A stretch of 64,000 bases of DNA from NCBI GenBank assembly GCA_024516035.1, contig CM044956.1:22802395-22866394 (forward strand), written 5' to 3'. The stretch is from Bactericera cockerelli. Lineage: Eukaryota; Arthropoda; Insecta; Hemiptera; Triozidae. Shown piece after piece: positions 12,058 through 25,451 of this stretch. Numbering within the stretch: the first letter of the stretch is position 1; each line of letters opens with the position of its first letter. The translations under genes and the position numbers were made by a program. Under the pieces are notes generated by a model. It was not told the origin of the DNA and did not search any database. It saw only the letters and a program-made list of their open reading frames with translations.

Positions 12058-13530
12058 ATTCTGCGAGGTCGGGAGTCGTAAAAACAAAAAGCGTGCAGTT
12101 TCATCTCTCCCTAGCCATGCTAACCTAGTTTTTCATGCTACTACAGGACCTCCGTTTCGGCATTAAATATACATATACAAAAATACATGACATGACTGTA
12201 ATATGTACAATGTACATGTTTCATGTCTTGGTATGTACATATTTCCGGCTCGTGACAGTGCTCAAGCAAACACATAGTGCGCCACTGAACGCATTTCTAA
12301 TCGCCCAAAGCCACCCACTTCTAACCAAGAAGAATATTTACGTTTATTAATTTACACGATGCTCTGCTGTGCACCCGAAATATGGAGAGGAAAATGTTTG
12401 CTTTTCCTCGAGTTGTATACTCATGCTCACCGGGTTGAAAAATGCAACTGTTGCCTCTGGGAGCTGAAACATCTCCTGAATAACGCAACACTAAGGAAAG
12501 CAATTTTACTAATGTATTGTAGTACAAAATTCTACATCTCTTTTTTCTACAAGTATTATGTATTAATTAATATGCACTTTTCAAAAAAATAAAGAAAATC
12601 TGTTGTTATAATATTATTATGACTTACTGGTAATATTAATAGAGAGAATATTATTATTTCGATTTATACATACAGTAGGTAGATAATATATTATAGCCTT
12701 GTGCATAGAATTTCATTTCAATTAATAAATGATAAAATGCCGTGATTTGAGAATCAAATGTTTGCCACTTCTATGTATGTATTTATTTATTAGATACACA
12801 GCCGAGGCAGAGCAGTTGATCATAATTAATAAGCCGCGGCCTGTGTTAATCTGTGACTCTCGCGAGTTATGTTTCAATTTCTTACCAACATACCAGGCTC
12901 ATACCTAACATAGCTATCCTCAGCTGCTCTGAGGGCAATTATTGTGAATTTATTGATGTGGAATAAAATGAGTTAATAACAGACCAGTATTAATATTGAA
13001 CTTTATTGGTCGTGTATCAATTTAATGGAGATTTTATTCTAAACTTTGTGTTTTTGTCCGAATATGGACACAATCGATTACATTTGGTATTCATAACAAG
13101 CCTTTTGCAATCTGTGCTTAAATTAATGTATTAGTTCCGAAGCTTTTAAAATAAGATGTTGAAAAAATGAGTGTTAAGATTCCATCTAAGGATGATTTAA
13201 ATTTTGTAATAGTTCTAGGAAATCATTATTTTTATGTTGTTACTATGATGACCTACTTTTTAGCCTCATTTGCATGATGAAACAGTATAGGGAGGGACCC
13301 TGCAGTAGGTTATTACTAAAAAGTCTTACGTCGCGTCGGAGTGATTGAAGATTGAAACATCTATTGGACTATATAAAAAAAAATCTTTGTTCCCTCATGG
13401 AATTTTATTGTGACCAGTAAATTAAAGAACTACTTAACTAGTTAACTTCAAAATTCTTTTAATTTTTACACCAACAGCAGTAATGACAACAATGGTAGAA
13501 GAATTTATGAATAGTTATTAGCGAGCGCGA
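12058..13530. other. AT-rich DNA, no recognised feature
   Basis: No gene or element boundary was recognised. The sequence becomes strongly A/T-rich between about 12580 and 12760. Confidence 0.5.
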
Positions 13531-13850
13531 TTAGCTCAGTGGTTAAGCACGCTTGCCATGCGGAAAGTCCCGGGTTCAATCTCCCAAGCCGACAAAAAAT
13601 TGTATTCTAAATTTGGCTACAGTTTTTTGTAAGGGATACCTTCCGGTGCGCTCGTGTTGACCCAGCACCTAAATGGAAAGTATTGTGTCACTTCTCGACC
13701 ATCAGATGGGAGGCATACTGCGGAATGGGCAAGCTACAACATAGACCAAAAGCGTCTACAGTAACTCCTGTTTCACGACTACGAAATAAACTATCATAGA
13801 ATAAGGAAAGTATACAAAGGCCGTGAAACACTCGTCTTTTTAAAAAATAA
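13531..13850 (+). mobile_element. tRNA-derived SINE, family B
   Basis: The head contains TAGCTCAGTGGTTAAGC (box A type) and CCCGGGTTCAATCTC (box B type), spaced as in a tRNA. The acceptor arms do not pair, so it is a SINE promoter and not a working tRNA gene. The body contains GTGCGCTCGTGTTGACC, ATGGGAGGCATACTGCGG and GCGTCTACAGTAAC, and the element ends in an A-rich tail near 13850. It is longer than the minus-strand copy at 10776-11043 by an internal segment around 13673-13710. Confidence 0.75.
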
Positions 13851-14813
13851 AAAGTTAGAGCAGATATCTTTACACTTTCATGTCAGCAAACGAATTGAAA
13901 GCAAAAATTCAGAATTAATTTGAGCAGATTGTTCAACAACACAATTCAAATGAAAGGCAACAACTGCATGCAGCCTTGTTACTTGTTATAATCTAAGAGT
14001 GAATATCTATAATATGCAAATAATTTCCTAATATATAAAAGCCATTTACATCAATGCATTCATTATCAACAGAACACCGAAACAGAGGCTTTTAATATTT
14101 AGATATGTATTAAAAAGTATTTTTAAAATACTTCAAATAGAAAACCAGCCACCGGAAAAACCTCAAGGACGACAAAGTGCCTGGTTTTATCTCGCTGTTT
14201 CATAATTTTGCAATAGTTCAGGTAATATTTTCCAGCAAAAGAACTCAAGTTTCAAGATCATCCTTGCATTCCTTGCATCTGAAAACCGAAACCTCGAGTA
14301 CGTAGGAATGACATTGTTTTAATAATAATTGTAATGCGAGCGCAGCGCTGCCACGTCTCACTCTGGTGGAAAACAGAGAGATGCATGCATATGGGCAGGT
14401 CCAGTCAGAGACGTTTCTAACAGCATTGAATTCCATTTTACGAGCACTGGCAATGACTATAAACAGTGAATAAGGTTCTAATCCTCGCATGTGAATGCCT
14501 GGTCAATATGGTTATTGATCAGGTCTTCAGGTCTCTTGGAAACTGGACTGGACTCCGAGCGCTCTCTACAGATCTGGGCAGCTTTCATCAGTGCCGGATC
14601 TGCCGGATCTTGCCACAATGACACGAACTGTAACTTTAGAAACTGAATTTACTTCAGTAATATTCAAGGAATTTTCTGATTTTTGCTTCCGATCATATTA
14701 ATGAAGTATTTGGTTTGTTTTTTTGTAAAATATAAATCTTTTACTTTGATATTTTTCTATTGAGAGTAATTTTGTCTTCATGTCCGTCTGTTAGCAAGAT
14801 CTAGACATCGTTT
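13851..14813. other. No recognised feature
   Basis: AT-rich with a slightly GC-richer stretch at 14330-14620. No supported gene. Confidence 0.5.
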
Positions 14814-15447
14814 CAGCACAGCAGGAGACAACTGGTCGAGTCAGCACAGCAGGAGACAGCTGGTGGAGTCAGCACAGCAGGAGACAACTGGTGGAATCAG
14901 CACAGCAGGAGACAGCTGGTGGAGTCAGTACAGCAGAAGACAACTCGTGGAATCAGCACAGCAGGAGACAACTGGTGGAATCAGCACAGCAGGAGACAAC
15001 TCGTGGAATCAGCACAGCAGGAGACAACTGGTGGAATCAGCACAGCAGGAGACAACTGGTGGAATCAGCACAGCAGGAGACAACTGGTGGAATCAGCACA
15101 GCAGGAGACAACTCGTAGAATCAGCACAGCAGGAGACAACTGGTGGAATCAGCACAGCAGGAGACAACTCGTGGAATCAGCACAGCAGGAGACAACTGGT
15201 GGAATCAGCACAGCAGGAGACAACTCGTGGAATCAGCACAGCAGGAGACAACTGGTGGAATCAGCACAGCAGGAGACAACTCGTGGAATCAGCACAGCAG
15301 GAGACAGCTGGTGGAGTCAGCACAGCAGGAGACAATTGGTAGAGTCAAAACAACAGGAGACAGCTGGTGGAGACAGCACAGCAGGAGACAGCTGGTTGAG
15401 TCAGCAAAGCAGGAGACAACTAGTGGAGTCAGCACAGCAGGAGACAG
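14814..15447. repeat. 28-bp minisatellite, about 23 copies
   Basis: The unit is CAGCACAGCAGGAGACAACT plus GGTGGAAT. Because 28 is not a multiple of three, each plus-strand frame cycles through all three phases and stays open, so three overlapping frames encode the same 28-residue repeat. Units alternate between ACTGGTGG and ACTCGTGG variants in the centre, and the edges carry CAGCTGGTGG and divergent words. There is no sign of splice sites or a real start, so I do not call a gene. Confidence 0.95.
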
Positions 15448-15507
15448 GTTGACTCCAGTATGAGTTAGAAGCCAGTATGAGAAATATTTTGTGGATGACC
15501 GAACCCT

Positions 15508-16086
15508 CGTATCCTCTACCCCAGGGATCCTCCACTGCTTCTTCTCCGCCATGTTGGACGCTTGTATCCTCTGCTCAATACTACCCCAGGGATCCTCCAC
15601 TGCTTCTTCTCCGCGATGTTGGACGCTTGTATCCTCTGCTCAATACTACCCCAGGAATACTCCACTGCTTCTTCTCCGCGATATTAGACGCTTGTATCCT
15701 CTACTCAATACTACCCCAGGGATCCTCCACTGCTTCTTCTCCGCGATGTTGGACGCTTGTATCCTCTGCTCAATACTACCCCAGGAATCCTCCACTGCTT
15801 CTTCTCCGCGATATTAGACGCTTGTATCCTCTACTCAATACTACCCCAGGGATCCTCCACTGCTTCTTCTCCGCGATGTTTCACGCTTGTATCCTCTACT
15901 CAATACTACCCCAGGGATCCTCCACTGCTTCTTCTCCGCGATGTTTCACGCTTGTATCCTCTACTCAATACTACCCCAGGGATCCTCCACTGCTTCTTCT
16001 CCGCGATATTAGACGCTTGTATCCTCTACTCAATACTACCCCAGGGATTCTCCACTGCTTCTTCTCCGCGATGTTGCACGCTTGTA
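15508..16086. repeat. 65-bp minisatellite, about 9 copies
   Basis: Each unit contains ACCCCAGGGATCCTCCACTG, CTTCTTCTCCGCGAT, a variable GTTGG/ATTAG/GTTTC word, ACGCTTGTATCCTCT and CTCAATACT. Starts of ACCCCAGG fall at 15518, 15583 and every 65 bp after that. The variable word alternates between units, so copies 2-5 suggest a two-unit (130 bp) sub-period. It lies only about 60 bp from the unrelated 28-bp array. Confidence 0.95.
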
Positions 16087-19034
16087 CGTGTTCTGATTCA
16101 CTAATTACTTTACTTCACTCATTATTTGCTCCGATCTCTTCCACTCTTGATGAAATTAGTTGAACCAATTGTAAAACATTTCATATCGGATCCGACTCTC
16201 TACCGATCGATCTTATTATTGAGACTATTCTATTGTGCTTCATATTTTCCTTTGAGAAGCAAATAATAAAATTCATCTCTATCTCATATCTTATTATTCT
16301 GTCGAAACTATGCGTATGGAATGTCTTCTCATCCGTTTCATTTTTCGAAAGATATCCAGAATCTTAAAATGTCCCTTAGAAATCTTTCTGATTTATTCTA
16401 TAAACAAACTTGGATAAATTGTTCGTTGTTGAATTCCTAGAAAAAATAAATAAGTAGAGAAAAAATAATTTTTTAGCAATAGCTAAAAATAATAAGGATC
16501 CAAAGTTTGAATGATGAGTTGGACTAGAAAGATGCACTAAATCCGCAATCAAACATTAAATAATATATTAATTTTATATTATTTCTTGCATTTTCTTATA
16601 TTAATATTTAAATAATTCAATTCATTCATTGGATAACGAATTTCCTTACATCAGATACATTTTTACGTTAGCAAAAAAAAAAACTTCGTCGGAAAAAATC
16701 GAAAAAAGCAAAACTTTATCAATTATATTTTTGGAACAATATTTGAACATTCACTCCTACGTGCTTTTAGTACTTTCCTGTGTTTGTCGTTATCTTTGTT
16801 TCGGGAACTTTACCATCCGTTACAGTTTTTTCCACTAGAAGGAGCTGAAGCAAAATCTTTCTTATGTAGGTTTGAAAATTGAATTATGTGTAATAAGATG
16901 TAGGTAGTGTGATTTAAGAAGTGCATTATATGCACTTTGCACATCTCTCTATACAGTCTATACTATAATACAGGTGCTTCACAATTCATAATGCACTTAA
17001 TATAAATTTAATGCAATGCTTTCCTTCCTGTGAGAAACAAGACACAACCAAGTGGAATGCTGTTCCCCAAGTATTTCAATCTGCATTTTTGATAAGACAT
17101 TTGATTGATAGAGAGAGAAACAAAATAAACTTTATTATTCCGAACTGCTCACGTAAAATGAGTTGCCCAAAGACACAGTATACCAAATATTACTTTAAAC
17201 TTTTTTTTTATAACTGAGAAAAAGTCTATTAACTTTGGACAATGACAAGTCTATACAGTCTTGTCATTGTCACCGAACTACTTTCGTACTGAAAGCATGA
17301 ACGTAATTATTATGTATTTTTGTAACTACAATACCTAAGTACATGTGTTTTGTTTGTATATTTTCAAATATGTTGTAATTGGTGTGAAACAATAAAATAC
17401 ATTTTTAATTGCTAATCAGAATTTAGCAGGTAAATTCCAATATTGCATATTTTTAATCGTAGCTAATCTAATGGTACCTACATATGTATGTATATAACTG
17501 TTGTACAACATAAATATGTTGTACTTGTACATAATGTACATATGTATGTATAATTGTATATAACTGTTGTACTAGTTGAACAGTTGATTGCGGGAAAAGA
17601 TGGGGTAACACGCGTCGCTAAGGTAAGGGTCGCGAATACAATAGCTACAAGACCGCTTACAAAGTTAGTCCCACTGCCTTTGGCGACCCATCCAGATACG
17701 TAGGACAGGTACAACCTACCTCCTAAGTAATATTTTTTTTTTTTTTTTGTTAATTTGGCAATTACGTGTTCGTTCGCGTGAGTTAACCGCGTTCGGTCGC
17801 GTTTTGTATTTTCTGTTTTTTTTTCGATTTGAATTTTCGTTTGTTTTGTTTTGCACCGTGGTACTGTTTTTGTATATTTTGTTCGTGCCGCGTTGTCGCA
17901 AAATTGGTTATTTTGGGTGGGCGGTTATGTTACATACTGTATATCCTTAATCCAACACCCTGTATGTAAAGTCGAAAACAAGCCTCAACTGCGTTGGAGC
18001 AGGCTCTCGAACTACCAGCTTCCAACATCGAGAGCCTGCCTTCAGTACACCTTTATCAGTAACACGTAAGTGAACGGAACCAATAGCCCCCTCATAATTA
18101 TTTAGTCCACTGCTCATGAAAACCAACTAGTCAAAGGCCACGGCTTTTACAGTCCTCCGTGTCCCTTCCTTGCTATCGAACAAAATTGGTTGCATAATGG
18201 GACTCCCTGTCTCGAGCTGACAGTCTAGATAAAGCACTACTATACTATACTATACTTTTATCAAATGTTCTTATTCAGCTTTATACTAGTTACAAGTCAG
18301 TTCAGTACAATGAGGCTTAATCAAATTATGTTACTTGCTAGTAATTATTTTTTGGATTTCAAAACGTAAAATAGTTGCTGAAGCTGCTCCAGCATTCTGA
18401 GAAATCCAAACTTTTACAACTCAGATTGTGGAAGAGTGATGAACTTAAGTCAGACAACCAGAATAATTATGTACGAGTAGATCAAGACATTTATAGTCTC
18501 ACACGAGTGATGAATGACATGAAATAGCGATGCATCACCCTCTAGATTAAGTCTACACGCTTTCAGACCGAGCCAAGTGCGAAGATATATTACTCATCCT
18601 CAAGAGTTTGCATTATAATTCAGGGATGCTCAGTCAGAAAAAATCTTAATGATCAGAAGACTGTTTGAAACGTGCAAAAGACCAGAACCCACTTTGTTAA
18701 GCTTTTCCAACATAAATATATACACTCATCTGTGTTCATAAATAAAATGAGAGATAACTCATGCTGTATTTCATCTTTATTCGGAACGAGTATTTAAATT
18801 TCAAGTCGTGCTGTGAGAACTTCTCCTAAGTGGATTGGTATTTTCATTATATTGCTGCTTTAATATCCTAATGTACGGGCGGCGGCGAATACAGCTGGTT
18901 TGATGGCAGCAAGTATCTCGTAAATTTTATTTGGTTATCAATTTGTCAATAGCTAACTTTATGATCCCTGTTTCAGTCCTAATTGGGCAGTCGCTGTAAA
19001 GCAATGCGCTGATCTGTTCCAATGGTGCGGAATA
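16087..19034. other. AT-rich DNA with small inverted repeats, no gene
   Basis: Contains a perfect 12-bp inverted repeat (GACAATGACAAG at 17238, reversed at 17260), a repeated TACATATGTATGTATA-type segment around 17480-17570, a T run near 17733, and a short TATAC pentamer run near 18240. No supported coding region. Confidence 0.55.
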
Positions 19035-19609
19035 TACAGGGTGTCCATAAAGTCCCACCCCAACCCCCGTATCTCAAGAACGGCTGAAAATATAGAAAAA
19101 CGGAAAAAATATATTCCTTATTTTTTTGGAGGATTAAGTTTCCAAAAAAAAAAAAAAATGCCTACACTGCCCCAGTCAGGCTGGGCACGGACCATCTTTA
19201 AATCTTATGTGGAATGGTGTGTCGTGTTACATATTGTTTTAAAGGCCTTATTGAGAAAAGTTCATTGCAATAAATTTCCTGAAACTTACGGTTAATGAGT
19301 TATTGGTCAGAACATTGGGATTTTAGCCAGGACGGCCGACCCTGTATCTCGAGAACGGTTTGTCGTAGATCGCTGAAATTTGTTGTAATGAACTTTTCTC
19401 ACTGAGGCCTTTAAAACAATATGCCACACGACAGACCCATTCTATTTAAGAAATTAAAGTTAGTCCGTGCCCAGCCTTTTGCCGAAACTTAATCCTATAA
19501 TATCCTATACGGGATTTTGCGTTTTTCTTCTTGAGGTACGGGGGTTCTTGAGATACGGGGGTTCTTGAGATATGGGGGGTGGGGTGGGACTTTATGAACA
19601 CCTTGTATT
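19035..19609. mobile_element. Diverged inverted-repeat (foldback/MITE-like) element
   Basis: The left end ACAGGGTGTCCATAAAGTCC, continuing to CCCCCGTATCTCAAGAAC, is mirrored at the right end. There the reverse complement reads ACAAGGTGTTCATAAAGTCC and then the same CTCAAGAAC words, duplicated once. Internally, GGGCACGGACCATCTTTAA, TTAAAGGCC and GAAAAGTTCATTGCAAT on the left pair with diverged complements at 19380-19480. Almost the whole 575 bp is therefore one old hairpin of two arms around 19300-19340. No transposase and no clean target-site duplication were seen, so the superfamily is unresolved. Confidence 0.75.
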
Positions 19610-22600
19610 AGATATCTACTGTGTGGGATTTTTAGAAGATATCTAATCTGTAGCTAGATTTACAGATTACAACAAATTTCACCACAGTAAATACAGGTAA
19701 TTTCAAGATAAAACATAAAGGATATGAGTTAAATAGTTTATTGCATATACAATAACTACAAGTATAATGGTATCCAATAATTCTAAGCAGTTATACTTTT
19801 GACATAGTTACAGCCATACTCCATTCGCTCATCACTGGGCCTAGAATTCATTCATCAGGTACCTTACATATCCGACGGAAACTGAATCGCACGCAAGCGA
19901 CACGTAAGTGATAGCGGTAGTGGTCATTGATTGGGCCATTAGCTATTAGACAGGTATGAGTGAGCCATTAAGCAGGCTTTCAGCAATGAGCCGGCTATTA
20001 GGACCTAGGAGGTATGTTTTATAAATAGCTATGACAGAATCCGGACCTGCGTGTGCGGACTATACCGTGTGGCTTGTGACTTGGTTCTAATTAACATGGA
20101 GGTAAATAGGTAAGCAATTGCTTTATCTTCTGAGTCCATGCACTCAATGACAATGTGAGTGGTGGTGGTGAAATATTACTCAGATTAAAGTCCTTCTGTA
20201 ATCTTATTTAGTACTGTGTTGTGTAATTTTATTCAAAATCATGAATATGATACATAAATCATAGTATCATATTCATGTACCGATATCGTTAGTACATCAT
20301 ATTAATGTTTGATTTTCCAGCAAGTAATACTAACCTGGTTACTTGTCACCCAAAATAGTCAATTGCTATTATCTCTGCGTGGATATTTGTCAGATTCCTT
20401 ATTAATGTCTACTTCGGAATTAAGTTTGAAAATCAGCAAAAGTAAGCACTGTTCATGAGTTTTTCTGTGTTTGGATTGGTCTCAAATTTAGTGATATCCT
20501 AATCGGTTTTTCTTAATGATAGTAGAGATGAATTTTCTCAATAATGAATATTTTTAATTACAATCACCTCTTAATAGCTTAGAAATATCAAAGATCACAG
20601 AACTACTTCAAATTTGAAAACCAACAAATCAGCAGCGGGAAATCATAAAAAGAAGCCCCCTTTGATCCATCATATTAAAAGTAAACTCTGTATTCCTTAT
20701 CAACTTTGTAAAAAGAGTAACCATTAATTTAGCTTTTAACGGAACAACCTGGTAACACGCAGAGAGATATAATGTCCAAGCCTCAAGTACCTTCGTGTAA
20801 ATCTAGGAACTATGAAGATATTGTATTAGATAGCTAATCAGTATAAACTGCACAGATAGGCTAGGATTTTTCTACATAATATCAAATACAAACTTCGTAT
20901 ACCAGGAAGTCTAATGTATGTGTATCTCTTTCAGACATCTATGTAGATCTGATGATAATGTTTATGATGCTGCTGACAGCATAGATTAAATGCCGTCGGC
21001 TAACATTCAGCACCTCTTTAATTACTCTCATCACCGTGATCTGTAGACTTCCAGGTCCTTATTTTCAAGCTCTCTCGAATATTAAGTGCATTTATCTCTG
21101 ATGATTTATTAATGCATAAATGCATGCACAAATAATTCTGATTGATGGAGTTTCTTCCGTTCTATCTCTTAACTTCTCTAATTTTCTTGATATTATAAAT
21201 TATAATTAATGTTTATCGAATTTTCTCTTTCTGTCTTTCTTTTCTCTCTCCTCTCTTCCCTTCCTCTTTGTTTATCTAATAATCATTTTGAAGATTAAAA
21301 AGAACTTTGATCTGATCTGATCCTCACTCAAAATTTACAAATTGCTTCACTATTCGTTTAGTATACTTATAGACTATATTCCGTTAAAAAAATCACGATG
21401 CTAAAAATATGAACATTGTGTTTTTCGAACACTTAGTATGTAGTAGTATTGCTTTCATAATTCACATAATACATCTACATTTTGTACCTACCAAATACAA
21501 TATACATTAGGTATACAGTCAGTTAGTACGTCGGTTATTAGTAATTACGCTCACACTGTGAACTCTACCCCAGAGCAGAACAGAAATTTATCATACGTAG
21601 TTTAAAGACACTCGTTTTTACCTGAAATAGATTTCCTACTTCATATTCATCTAATATTTCTTCTTCACCTCCTCACATATCACACTTTTAGGGCGAGATT
21701 AATAGACAAAATCCGAGATCACAAGCTCGGACTAAAGAATTAGTTTCCCCATTTAAAACTTTATGCAAAATCTAGAATTAATACAACAGAACTGTAACAT
21801 CTATTAATGGACCCTTAATCTTTTGCAAATACCTACCAGCCACAAAGACCGATATTTTGGGTGAAATAAATGAAAACCTATGAAAAATGTTCTAAAACAA
21901 AACATATTCCCCAGGAAATTGTTTCATCTTATCTTAATGGCTCACCCTTCACAATCCCTTGTGGCTAGAACCTTAAACTCAAAGTGTCTTGAAAAAATCA
22001 TTTTCTCTGAGGCCACAATAGTAATGCACCATAAATTGTTTCCGGCAAAAAACAATTTGAACGAGAAGTTTGGTTCTTATTTTACTTGAAATTGTGTTTG
22101 TATTTCTATTTTTGTCCATTCTCTACTCGTAAATGTTTCAAGTTGTTAATTCTGAACGCCGGCAAATAGGAATTTCAACATTGGGTTTGTAGCAATTTGT
22201 ATCTACAGTTTGTGGGACACATTCAGAAACTGTTTGCAATAAATTCAACAATGACTTATTTACGAGTTTTCCAAGTTTGATTAACATTTGGGACCAGAAA
22301 CAATGATTCTGTTGCCATTATAGTTTTTTTGCAATGTCCAAAGCATGATGAATGGATTGAATGGTTTCATTTTACTTGAGTTGCTATTTCAAAATGTATA
22401 AACCACACTCAGAATATGGATAAGGAAAAGGTCTATGAGATTGCTACTGGGCGTCTAAGGGGATTTACTTGCAAACTTTGTGACTTATCTCCTGTACCAT
22501 TGCTTTCACAAGTTATATGGCCTCCACCAGAAATGATATAGCTGATATGTAGTTGAGTACATTGTAAAGTCACATACTTACAGTGAGACTGTTATTAATT

Positions 22601-22896
22601 TATTATTTGTGCGTACTCAAGTAGTGTTGGTAATACAAATTCTTTCATCCTCATTCAAGTTGTAAACTTCCGATTATCCCATCAGATCATCAGCATAGCT
22701 TCAAATCAGTCATTCATTTTGTCGCTTCAGATCCACGTCATTCATTTGAGCAAATTCCTGGCAGCGCGGCCTCCTGAGTACCGATATGTCCACAAGCAAA
22801 TGACATAGAAAGCGTACTTGGCATTCCTTGAATCCGCAGTAATCAGAATTAAGGATATCGTAGACGCAAGCTAGTCTACGGCCGAGAACAGTTTTG
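19610..22896. other. AT-rich DNA, one short palindrome, no gene
   Basis: A perfect 14-bp inverted repeat (CATGAATATGATAC, 20240-20253 and 20264-20277) with a 10-nt spacer is the only structure noted. There is a short CT-rich patch near 21225-21270. Confidence 0.55.
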
Positions 22897-22904
22897 TCCT
22901 AGAA

Positions 22905-23457
22905 CAGTGATGGATAAAGTGTGACTTGTGATTACTTCCGACATCAGGTCCGTGGAATATTTCGCTCTAGAGACTATTTTAAACCATGGTACTGATTTTT
23001 TATCAGGGGCTTTTCATAAATTTTTGAGACTTTCAAATGAGAACTCTTCTTTGCCTTTGAAATTTTAATGGGTAATTAAAAACTGATAAGAGATTCCGGA
23101 ATTAGAGAGTCCATGAAATGTGTTTGAAAATTCCCCGAACCAAGATTTGGACCTTTGAAAATTTTCTGTGATCTTTCACGCTATTGCTCAGAAAGGTATG
23201 TTTGATGTATAAGTATTTAATTATTAAGTTATTATACATCAAAAGAATAGTTACCTACTCCGAACTATAAGATTTAAATAGGTAGCTTTAAGTATTTAAA
23301 ATTATAAATGATCAAAAATTGTGTTTTTTGTTTCATTTGGAATCAAATTTCACTGATTTCCCATTCTTCTCAGTAATATATTCACTTTGACTATCTCTTA
23401 GTTCCACATAATTTGACCCGGGCCGGCCCGCGTTCTCGAAGAGTTTGCCCATCCCTG
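22905..23457. mobile_element. Non-autonomous hAT element (MITE) with 8-bp TSD
   Basis: The left terminus CAGTGATGGATAAAGT and right terminus (reverse complement) CAGGGATGGGCAAACT match at 12 of 16 positions and fit the CAGNGATGGNCAAA consensus familiar from hAT elements. The element is flanked by the exact 8-bp direct repeat TCCTAGAA (22897-22904 and 23458-23465), the duplication length typical of hAT transposition. The 553-bp interior has no transposase frame, so it depended on an autonomous partner. A GC-rich palindromic patch (CCCGGGCCGGCCCG) lies just inside the right terminus. Confidence 0.88.
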
Positions 23458-23465
23458 TCCTAGAA

Positions 23466-25451
23466 TCTAAACCCAGACATCTCTTGAGATGGACTGGACA
23501 AGCTGCCATATTGGGGGCCCTTTCCTTTTAACTCAGACTGGAGGTCAGCCCGTTACATTATTCTCAACCACCTCGGATTTTGTTTCAATAAGACAATATT
23601 ATACTAGAGTACTATTTCAACAATAAGTCACACTAAAGCACTGCCTTGCCCAATGAAATCATTCAAAGTGATGCCTAAGTGTGTCACTTACCATTTTGAG
23701 AAGCTAACTTGTATGCCAAATAATGAATGGAATTTTCGGAATTATTTAAAAATTTCATCGTATAATAATTTAATAATGGGTTTGATGGCAGAGATTGCCT
23801 CAGGCAATAATCACGCCCTTTGTCAATATTATTCTTGTCAATAAAGAGTTATTATTATTATTATAATAATAATAATGGCTCCAAAACAACTTCGTCAACT
23901 CTATGATTCTGCCACTCCTATTTCACATTTTACCACTGACTGGACACCCTTCCTGACACCAACTCTGTTAGGGGCGCCAAAGATTTGTATTCTTACCTTT
24001 TGGCCTGACAGAGCTGGTACTCTTAATGTCTCTTAGCGAGACTATAACTATATAAATACCCCAGCACTAAAATATTTTAGACCAATTTGACCATAAAATT
24101 TGAAAATCATAAATGACGTTCTTATATTTCACGGGTATTCTTTCTCTATAACATCTTCTCTCCTTCTCCTCTTACTAACCTCGTTCCTCATACTGCTTGA
24201 ATTTAGAAGTGCATACAAAAATAAAAGAAAGAGAATGCGCTTACTGCTTGAGTTAATTAATTAAATGCCTGCATTTGTAAAGTTCATTAGGAACCTAGGT
24301 AGATTAACATTAAAAAGGCAAGCAAAGTATACATAAATATGTATATAGGTATAAGGAAACCTTTTCGTAAGTACCTACTTGCGTGCATTAATTCAGTACA
24401 GCTATTAATAACCTTAATTCGCAATTAATTTGCACACTTGAACAATGAGCATAGTTAACAATGAAAAATAGTTAAACGCATTCGTATGAGTCGTGTTTTC
24501 ACTAAAATACTGTTGGCGTAGTGGGATTCCAAAACTTAGGAAGACAACGTTACGTTACCGCCACGCAAACATGGAATTCAAGAGAATATCGGTTTATATT
24601 CCACTTGTTTTGAGTTTCTACTAAAAAATTCTGAGACCAGCATTTAAAAAGAAAGAATTGATGTTCATAAAACAATCTAAAACAGTTTGGCCCCTAAATT
24701 AAATAACCCACAACTTTCTGGAAGTAGGTGAACTTTTCCTACTGCATAACTTATTACGAGTTAAAAATCAGTGAATAAATTCTCATATCAACCCTTCGCG
24801 TCGCGTCGGTCGGTCGGTCGCACAGGAATATAAGATTAAATTTATAAAAATAGGCAGATTAGTCATGATATAGATGTACTTTCTACACAATAAGCACTGA
24901 GCCACTCAGTAAATTTATTTCTAGAAGACGTTAATATTCAGCAGATAAAGATTCTCATTGCTCTGATTATAAAACAAACGAAAACATTATTTGATTGATA
25001 GGATAAGCTCGATAAATAACCCCATTATTGCTTTAAATCACGACTTCTAATGAACATTTTCTCTTGATCTCTTTGAAATCAATGTTGGTATGCAATAATT
25101 ATAAAGATTTGTGAAATACAATTTGATAGGAGAATAGGCAAATAGAGCAAATGATGAAATAATAATATTGGTTATTCAAAGATAACAAAATCTAAGGCGG
25201 CTGAGGAGATTGGAATAAATGCTATCCTCCAAAATGGATGAAATTTGTTAGTTCAAACTAATCAAATATTTCAACTTAAAAAGGACATTGGAAAAAAATA
25301 GTTTTATAGGTGGAAAACCAAGACTTTTTATTTCTTTTGGATTTTGTCTCAGAAGACGGAAAAACACATACTATAAGCGACTGACATGTCTTTGGATTTT
25401 GAATTCACTGAGTGAGAATGAATCAGTCAGTCAAAACAGAAAATTAGTGCA
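23466..25451. other. AT-rich DNA, no gene
   Basis: Contains a short ATT/AAT palindromic trinucleotide run near 23848-23876 and a GCGTCGCGTCGGTCGGTCGG patch near 24797-24822. Nothing else was recognised. Confidence 0.5.

Noticed and set aside
14863..15463. Repetitive Gln/Ser/Trp-containing proteins in three overlapping frames
   Set aside because: A 28-bp tandem repeat read in all phases; frame openness follows from the unit, not from selection.
14814..16086. A CRISPR array
   Set aside because: Direct tandem repeats with no unique spacers, in a eukaryotic repeat context.
17238..17271. A microRNA hairpin
   Set aside because: 12-bp arms and 10-nt loop are too short, with no extended pairing.
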